From NCBI GenBank assembly GCA_963619835.1, contig CAVEYD010000007.1, forward strand, positions 1-47,281: a stretch of DNA of 47,281 nucleotides, read 5' to 3'. Position 1 is the first letter of the stretch, and the number at the start of each line of letters is the position of its first letter. The position numbers were made by a program, and so were the translations under genes. This DNA is from Fimimonas sp963619835 (GTDB lineage Bacteria; Bacillota; Clostridia; Christensenellales; CAG-314). Below, in pieces: positions 42,456 through 47,281 of the stretch. The notes beneath the pieces were generated by a model. That model was given only the letters and a program-made list of their open reading frames with translations. It was not told where the DNA came from and did no database searches.

Positions 42456-42484
42456 TTGATTTTTTTAAATTTTTATGCTAAATT
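42456..42484 (+). promoter_or_regulatory. Promoter of the MATE gene
   Basis: TTGATT (42456-42461) and TAAATT (42479-42484) have 17-base spacing, with TGC directly before the -10 (extended -10). Transcription would start near 42491, about 135 bases before the start codon. Confidence 0.7.
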
Positions 42485-42510
42485 GATGCAGAAAATTAAA
42501 CAAAGTAGAC

Positions 42511-42605
42511 ACGATACAAGAATGCGGCAATGCAATCTGATACGAAACAGATTAAGCCCATTGTATCGTTTTTTTTGCACATACGATGGGTATGTGCTTT
42601 TTTTT
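42511..42605 (+). promoter_or_regulatory. Tandem terminators in the MATE leader (candidate attenuator)
   Basis: Hairpin 1 pairs ACGATACAA (42511-42519) with TTGTATCGT (42561-42569), encloses an inner AATCTG/CAGATT stem (42534-42553), and ends in eight Ts. Hairpin 2 pairs GCACATAC (42577-42584) with GTATGTGC (42590-42597) and also ends in eight Ts. Both lie between the promoter and the GGAGG site of the MATE gene, so most transcripts should stop unless a signal prevents it. No known riboswitch class is matched. Confidence 0.75.
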
Positions 42606-42625
42606 ATAAAACGGAGGTCTTTTAG

Positions 42626-44047
42626 ATGGAACAAAAACAAAACACATTTCTTGAAACAGAAAAACTTACAAAACTAATGCGAAAATATTCAATCCCTTGC
42701 GTGATCTCGCTGATAGTTGGCGCATTGTACAATATTGTTGACCAAATATTTATTGCCAACGCTGATTATCTTGGTTCTTATGGAAATGCGGCAAATACTG
42801 TCGTTTTTCCTATAACGGTATTAGCTCTCGCCATTGCTGTAATGATTGGTGACGGTTGTTGCGCATTTGTAAGCATCGCATTGGGGGGAAATAAAAAAGA
42901 GGATGCGCACCGTAGCGTTGGCAATTCTGTCATTCTCTGTGTTATCAGCAGCCTCGTACTGACGATTGTTTATTTGGCTTTAATGGAGCCGATTTTAACA
43001 TTGTTCGGTGGTAAAGTAAATGCAGAAACTTATGAATTTTCGAAAGAATATTTCTTTTGGATTACATTGGGAATGCCCTTTTACATTTTTGGTCAAGCAA
43101 TGAACCCTATTATTCGAAGCGACGGAAATCCAAGATTTGCAATGATTACGATATTGAGCGGAGCTATTGCAAACATTATTCTCGATCCTGTTTTTATTTA
43201 CGTTTTTAAATGGGGCATGATGGGCGCAGCAATTGCAACTGTTATTGGACAGGTAATTACAGCGGCACTTTCTGTTTGGTACCTATGCCACATGAAAGCA
43301 ATTAAACTTGAAAAAAGTTCTTTTAAACTCAAGGGAAAACTTATTTTAAAATTTCTCTCTTTGGGATTGACGAGCTTTTTAGCACAAGTATCACTTGTGA
43401 TTTCTATGGCTGCTGTACAAAACACTTGTACTAAATATGGCGCACTTGATCCAATTTTCGGGCAAGTGGAATATGCTCAAATTCCTCTTGCTGTGCTTGG
43501 CATTGTAATGAAATTTTTCCAAATCGCGATTTCTGTATCCATCGGCCTGGCTGCAGGGTGCATTCCCGTGGTTGGCTACAATATTGGAGCAAATCGAAAA
43601 GATCGTGCAAAAAAACTCTTTTCCTATCTACTGATTGCAGAAGCGATTGTAGGTGGAATCGCAACAATTATTGTAGAATGCTTCCCTCTACAAATTGCTA
43701 ATTTGTTTGGCGCAGCAAACGAAAGCACATATTATTCGGACTTTGCAGTGAAGTGCTTCCGCATTTATCTTTGCATGATTACATTGGCAACAGTAAACAA
43801 AGGAACTTTTATCTACTTGCAAGCTTTAGGAAAAGCAACTGCATCCACAATAGTTTCCCTAACTCGTGAAATTATTTTTGGCGTATTTTTGCCAATTCTC
43901 ATGCCACTTTTTATGGGTCTGGACGGACTTCTGTGGTCATTCCCTGTAGCGGATATTTTAACCTTTATAATTGCCCTTTTCTTTATTTTAAGAACATACA
44001 AAGAACTTGGCGACAACAAACAAAATCAACCAACAGAAACAAATTAA
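42626..44047 (+). CDS. MATE-family multidrug efflux transporter (MepA-like)
   Basis: This 473-residue membrane protein has 12 spans in two homologous halves. It shows family segments such as SLIVGALYNIVDQIFIAN, PITVLALAIAVMIGDGCCAF, MNPIIRSDGNPRFAM and the second-half PVVGYNIGANRKDRAKKLF. It uses a cation gradient to export drugs or metabolites across the membrane; the substrate is unknown. GGAGG lies eight bases before the ATG. The leader holds two terminators, which suggests induction by attenuation. It is alone on the plus strand between lon and the alpha-galactosidase gene and has its own terminator, so it may be a separately acquired unit. Confidence 0.92.
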   Translation: MEQKQNTFLETEKLTKLMRKYSIPCVISLIVGALYNIVDQIFIANADYLGSYGNAANTVVFPITVLALAIAVMIGDGCCAFVSIALGGNKKEDAHRSVGNSVILCVISSLVLTIVYLALMEPILTLFGGKVNAETYEFSKEYFFWITLGMPFYIFGQAMNPIIRSDGNPRFAMITILSGAIANIILDPVFIYVFKWGMMGAAIATVIGQVITAALSVWYLCHMKAIKLEKSSFKLKGKLILKFLSLGLTSFLAQVSLVISMAAVQNTCTKYGALDPIFGQVEYAQIPLAVLGIVMKFFQIAISVSIGLAAGCIPVVGYNIGANRKDRAKKLFSYLLIAEAIVGGIATIIVECFPLQIANLFGAANESTYYSDFAVKCFRIYLCMITLATVNKGTFIYLQALGKATASTIVSLTREIIFGVFLPILMPLFMGLDGLLWSFPVADILTFIIALFFILRTYKELGDNKQNQPTETN

Positions 44048-44180
44048 AAATACATCGATATCATCATTTGTACATAATTATGGTCAAAAAGTCGTCATGA
44101 ATATTGTAAAATAATTTGTATGTTCATGCGTTTTTTACAGGGATATATTTTTTATAAGAGTTGTACAAAAAAAATATTTA

Positions 44181-44221
44181 AAAAAGGTGTAAGGTCGATA
44201 CAATCGCGCTTACACCTTTTT
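44181..44221. terminator. Bidirectional terminator after the MATE gene
   Basis: AAAAAGGTGTAAG (44181-44193) pairs over 13 bp with its complement at 44209-44221, with A and T runs on both sides. It serves the MATE gene and possibly the convergent alpha-galactosidase gene. A second, short stem (ACGGC/GCCGT, near 44300-44317) lies closer to the latter; nothing else is seen in 44048-44338. Confidence 0.92.
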
Positions 44222-44338
44222 ATTTAACTAAATTGTTGACAAAAATAATTAAAAATAAATTTTCAACCCAAAAGTATTTTTATATCAACTTTCTAAATAC
44301 GGCAGCGTTTGGCCGTCAAGACGATTTTTTTAAACCAC

Positions 44339-46537
44339 TTACTTTACTTCGTTGAAGTGTAATTTTGTACTGATAAAGTCGGCACCTAAATGTTTAGCAA
44401 CACAAAAACCAACATTCATAAGGGTGTCGCCATGATACATTTCGCCCGTTTCCTTGCAAACGTACACTTTGTTGGCATCCAATCCCTGTAATTTTACAAA
44501 TTTTACGCCCTCTATTTTGGCGCGAATAAGTACATAGGTCAAAATTACCTTAGATTTGTTTGCAGAGACAAACTCCCATGCACATTCTTTTCCATCCAAC
44601 GGGGAAATCAAACGATAGAAATCTCCGTTGTGTGTTGTGTCGTAATCGAGACGATACTCTTGACATTGAAGTTTTACAATTTCTTTTTCTTCGTCGGAAA
44701 GTGTACGTAAGTCGAGTTCGTAACCAAATGTACCCATCGCAGCAACATTTCCACGAGTTTGAAGTGGCGTTGTGCGATGCACTTGATGATTTGGTACTGC
44801 CGAAACATGCGCTCCCATTGATGAAGGCGGATAGCAAAACGAAGTTCCGTACTGTATTGCAAGTCGTTCGATTGCGTCGCTGTTGTCACTCGTCCAAATT
44901 TGCGGTGCATAATAGAGCCAACCCGCATCAAAACGTCCACCGCCGCCCGAACAACCTTCTAAAAGCAAATCCGGATAGGCGTTGTGCAATCTTTCGAGAA
45001 GAGCATAAAGCCCTAAATAATATCTGTGTGCGACTTCTCCCTGATGCTCGCTGTCAGAAAGAGCACTACCTACTTCACCGAAGTTGCGGTTAAAGTCCCA
45101 TTTGACGTAGTCTATTCCGCCTTGTGAAAGAACATTTTTGAAACAATTAAACAGATAGTCTTGCACGTCTTGTCTGGACATATCCAGTACATATTGATTG
45201 CGTCCGACGGAAATGCTTCTGTCCGCAATTTGCAACGTCCAATCCGGATGAACACGATACAAGTCGCTGTCGCGAGAAATCATTTCGGGCTCGAACCATA
45301 TACCGAATTTCATTCCTAATTTGTGAATACGACTGACAAGCTTTTCTAAGCCACCATGAAGTTTGTTTTCATTTACAAACCAATCTCCGAGTCCACAAGA
45401 GTCGTCGTTTCTCTTTCCAAACCATCCATCGTCAAGTACAAGCATTTCAACTCCCAGTTTGGACGCTTCCTTGGCAATTTCGTAAATTTTTTCTTCGTCA
45501 AAATTAAAATATGTCGCTTCCCAGTTGTTTATAAGAATGGGACGACGTTCGTTTTTCCACTTGCCACGAACTAAATTGTTTGCATACAACTTGTGGTAAG
45601 TGCGACTCATTTCGCCGATTCCGTTAGAAGAATATACACAAATTGCTTCCGGTGTTTCAAAAGATTGTCCCTTGTTTAAAATCCAACGGAAGCCCTTGGG
45701 ATTGATTCCAATCAAAACACGTCCGTTGCAATCTTGGTCCATCTCTGCCGAAGCAACAAAGTTGCCGGAATAAACTAAACTAAAACCATACGCATTGCCT
45801 GACGTTTCGGTCGCATCGTGTTCGCATAATGCCAAAAACGGATTGTGAGCATGAGATGACGTACCCCTTGCGCTACTTATAGATTGTGTGCCGTGAATAA
45901 TGGGAATTCGCTCAACTGTACGTTCTTTTGCCCAATCGCCCCACAAATGAATTACATCATAGTTTTCTGCGTCAAGAAAGTCAACAGCTGCGCTTAGTGC
46001 TTGTTGCAATTCTAAGACACCGTTGCCAACATTTTTAATAACCGCTCTACGAGCAATTGCCGAATAGTTTTTAAAAGCCGTGTAATAAAGCAATACTTCT
46101 GTTCCGCTTACTTCGTCCAAGCAAGTTACTTCCAATGTTTCCGCCTCGTCGTTTTCTGCATACGTTGCCGGCAAGCCCTTTGGCATGAGTTTGCCTTGAT
46201 AAATTTTGTGAGAAACATATTTGATATCAACGTCACTTGTGCCTGTGTCGTTTCGACGCAAAGTCAGCGCCGTACCTCTAAAGTCGCCACGTCCGAAACA
46301 TGGATATTCCAGTTGAACAAGATCAAGGCTGACATATTCGCCTGTGTTTTCCGCCGGGCAAACGTGAAACGAACTGTGAGGAACAATGTAATCAAGACCG
46401 ACTAAATCGGTGTCGGAAATATGTGCTCCAAAGTACAGATGCCGAAGATAACCATGGGTATCAATTCGAAAAGCATACGAAGAATCTTTTGCATCCAAAC
46501 GAAAAGTTTTTGTTTTTTCATTAAAGAAAATTGGCAT
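44339..46537 (-). CDS. GH36 alpha-galactosidase
   Basis: The enzyme removes terminal alpha-1,6-galactose from raffinose-type sugars and galactomannan fragments with retention of configuration. The 732-residue length fits the AgaA/RafA group. It has an N-terminal beta-sandwich (about 1-320) and a (beta/alpha)8 barrel with NNWEATYF, LDDGWFGKRNDD, the nucleophile D481 in YVKWDFNRN and the acid/base D551 in IWTSDNSDAIERL. There is no signal peptide, so it acts in the cytosol on imported oligosaccharides. AAGGAG lies seven bases before the ATG. It stands alone, far from the transporter locus and convergent with the MATE gene. Confidence 0.96.
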   Translation of the reverse strand: MPIFFNEKTKTFRLDAKDSSYAFRIDTHGYLRHLYFGAHISDTDLVGLDYIVPHSSFHVCPAENTGEYVSLDLVQLEYPCFGRGDFRGTALTLRRNDTGTSDVDIKYVSHKIYQGKLMPKGLPATYAENDEAETLEVTCLDEVSGTEVLLYYTAFKNYSAIARRAVIKNVGNGVLELQQALSAAVDFLDAENYDVIHLWGDWAKERTVERIPIIHGTQSISSARGTSSHAHNPFLALCEHDATETSGNAYGFSLVYSGNFVASAEMDQDCNGRVLIGINPKGFRWILNKGQSFETPEAICVYSSNGIGEMSRTYHKLYANNLVRGKWKNERRPILINNWEATYFNFDEEKIYEIAKEASKLGVEMLVLDDGWFGKRNDDSCGLGDWFVNENKLHGGLEKLVSRIHKLGMKFGIWFEPEMISRDSDLYRVHPDWTLQIADRSISVGRNQYVLDMSRQDVQDYLFNCFKNVLSQGGIDYVKWDFNRNFGEVGSALSDSEHQGEVAHRYYLGLYALLERLHNAYPDLLLEGCSGGGGRFDAGWLYYAPQIWTSDNSDAIERLAIQYGTSFCYPPSSMGAHVSAVPNHQVHRTTPLQTRGNVAAMGTFGYELDLRTLSDEEKEIVKLQCQEYRLDYDTTHNGDFYRLISPLDGKECAWEFVSANKSKVILTYVLIRAKIEGVKFVKLQGLDANKVYVCKETGEMYHGDTLMNVGFCVAKHLGADFISTKLHFNEVK

Positions 46538-46777
46538 AATTTGCTCCTTGGGGGTAAATTAACTTTGATTTTACTCTATACTTAAATAAGTTGTGCGACT
46601 TTTTACACATGCTCAAAATCTTTTTTATTATATCATAAAATTAACAATATGTATGAAAATATTAAAAATTTGCAAAAATTTCATAATAAAAGTTTCGTTA
46701 TTCTATCAATCAAGTTAAAAAAATAAATTCTCAAATAAAAACAAAATTTTGTTTTTGCAAAAAAATTAAAAAATCTG

Positions 46778-46806
46778 TTGCAAAATGGCGAATTTTGAGT
46801 TATTCT
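46778..46806 (+). promoter_or_regulatory. Probable promoter of tRNA-Val
   Basis: TTGCAA (46778-46783) and TATTCT (46801-46806) have 17-base spacing and would start transcription a few bases before the tRNA. The rest of 46538-46818 is AT-rich; it must also hold the alpha-galactosidase promoter, which I cannot place. Confidence 0.5.
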
Positions 46807-46818
46807 ATATAGGTATTT

Positions 46819-46895
46819 GGAGGCATAGCTCAGTCGGTTAGAGCGCTCGCTTCACATGCGAGAGGTCGTAGGTTCGAGTCCCACTGTCTCTACCA
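46819..46895 (+). tRNA. tRNA-Val(CAC), with two weakened stem positions
   Basis: The cloverleaf reads acceptor GGAGGCA, D-arm GCTCAGTCGGTTAGAGC, anticodon arm CTCGC-TTCACAT-GCGAG (anticodon CAC, codon GUG), and T-arm GTAGG-TTCGAGT-CCCAC, with encoded CCA. Two positions look changed. Acceptor pair 1-72 is G-U (TCTCT instead of TCTCC), and T-stem pair 51-63 is A-C (GTAGG instead of GTGGG). A promoter and terminator flank it. It may still function, since U34-type valine tRNA can also read GUG, or it may be decaying. Confidence 0.88.
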
Positions 46896-46898
46896 CTT

Positions 46899-46930
46899 GG
46901 AACCGCGGTCGAACACGTGGTTCCTTTTTT
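46899..46930 (+). terminator. Terminator of tRNA-Val
   Basis: GGAACCGCG (46899-46907) pairs with CGTGGTTCC (46916-46924), with one G-U, followed by six Ts. It starts four bases after the CCA, mirroring the arrangement at tRNA-Ser. Confidence 0.9.
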
Positions 46931-46932
46931 GT

Positions 46933-47145
46933 GTAAAAGGCGTTGCAGGAATAAATGTTAAGTCAAAAGTTGTTGAAAGGAAAATCTCAAAAACTTGGCT
47001 TACAACACCGAGATGCAACGGAAAATTTATTAAGAAAACTGAATAAAACTCGATTTAAGGCGATAGAACATTGATTCTACCGCCTTTTGCTATGCCTTTA
47101 ATTTTCTTATTCTTCGATTTATTCGTTTTTCGTCTACGTTTGCAC
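46933..47145. repeat. tRNA-downstream repeat cassette, copy B
   Basis: This segment matches 22329-22547 in opposite orientation. The plus-strand frame (46933-47046) reads VKGVAGINVKSKVVERK and ends KFIKKTE, then stops. The minus-strand frame ends at 47055 with CKRRRKTNKSKNKKIKGIA followed by KGGRINVLSP and is open further right. The two stops are 8 bp apart (14 bp in copy A). The distance from tRNA end to the inner edge of the conserved minus frame is about 155 bp, against about 159 bp in copy A. No start codon of the usual type is evident. Confidence 0.75.
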
Positions 47146-47281
47146 TGCGACGGTTTAAATAAAGTTATTGCCGCTATCCGCGAGTGGAACGTCGTGGGCA
47201 ATATCTGATCCAACTGTCAGACTTTCAAACCCACGAAGATTGCAAAAATCCACCCGCTCGGCGGATGGATTTTTCATAATA
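47146..47281. other. Right-edge segment with a strong hairpin
   Basis: AAAAATCCA (47244-47252) pairs with TGGATTTTT (47266-47274), with an inner CCGC/GCGG helix. Read on the minus strand the mismatch becomes a wobble pair and a T-run follows, so it is probably the terminator of a minus-strand gene beyond the window. A minus-strand frame crosses this area and joins that of copy B, but it has a stop near 47215. Confidence 0.55.

Noticed and set aside
42511..42597. Guanidine-II (mini-ykkC) riboswitch, because of ACGA in loops before an efflux gene
   Set aside because: The ACGA motifs are not closed as clean tetraloops of two similar GC-rich stems; hairpin 1 has an A-A mismatch and hairpin 2 pairs better with a different loop. 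The class is not supported without a covariance search.
42456..42677. Leader open frame before and overlapping the MATE gene
   Set aside because: Both candidate ATGs (42486 and 42522) lack a ribosome binding site, the first coincides with the predicted transcription start, and the frame runs through both terminators into the MATE gene. Kept only as a note in the attenuator finding.
47160..47281. Minus-strand frame at the right edge, starting MKNPSAERVDFCN
   Set aside because: It contains the probable terminator hairpin, has no ribosome binding site I can see, and lies in a different frame from the conserved copy B peptide. It is not supported as a gene from this fragment.

Overview
The window looks like chromosomal DNA of a low-GC, Gram-positive anaerobe of the Clostridia, probably gut-associated. 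The evidence is AT-rich intergenic DNA, strong AGGAG-type ribosome binding sites, lipoboxed solute-binding and surface proteins with no outer-membrane genes, a type III pantothenate kinase, an ECF-type S component, a DUF624 (YesL-like) protein and PlsX. No closer taxonomic placement is possible from the sequence alone.

Bases 1-20600 form a carbohydrate-use locus, almost entirely on the minus strand and bracketed by two AraC-family regulators. In transcription order it has a solute-binding lipoprotein, two CUT1 permeases, a GH43-like lipoprotein, two large modular lipoproteins (CBM9-like, Ig-like and LamG-like domains plus a repeated unknown domain), a CE6/SASA-type esterase with an unusual Cys-containing C-terminal anchor, and a GtaA-like DUF4965/DUF1793 protein. 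After a terminator come a YesL-like membrane protein and a MalK-like ATPase, the only ATPase in the window that could energise the permeases. Together they suggest capture, deacetylation, trimming and import of an acetylated, probably arabinose- or xylose-containing glycan; the substrate is inferred.

Bases 21450-22830 are a scar-like zone: a decayed type I restriction hsdR remnant, copy A of a repeat cassette, a tRNA-Ser(GGA) and strong hairpins. Bases 22830-29320 hold a YghO-like acetyltransferase, plsX, a pyrimidine-nucleoside phosphorylase coupled to an S51 peptidase, and a CPA2 antiporter coupled to an unrecognised 59-residue protein.

Bases 29430-38920 are one minus-strand run mixing coenzyme A supply and DNA repair: S component, coaX, uvrB, uvrA, polA, coaE. 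It ends in a terminator and starts near a plausible promoter. Then come lon with ysxC/engB, a MATE efflux gene behind a leader with two tandem terminators, a GH36 alpha-galactosidase, a tRNA-Val(CAC) with two weakened stems, and copy B of the repeat cassette.

The most novel-looking signal is that cassette. Both copies lie just downstream of a tRNA gene at nearly the same distance, in the same layout, and carry two convergent short reading frames conserved at peptide level, with many synonymous differences in the tRNA-proximal frame. The MATE leader, the coupled 59-residue protein and the unnamed domain repeated in the two lipoproteins also merit follow-up.
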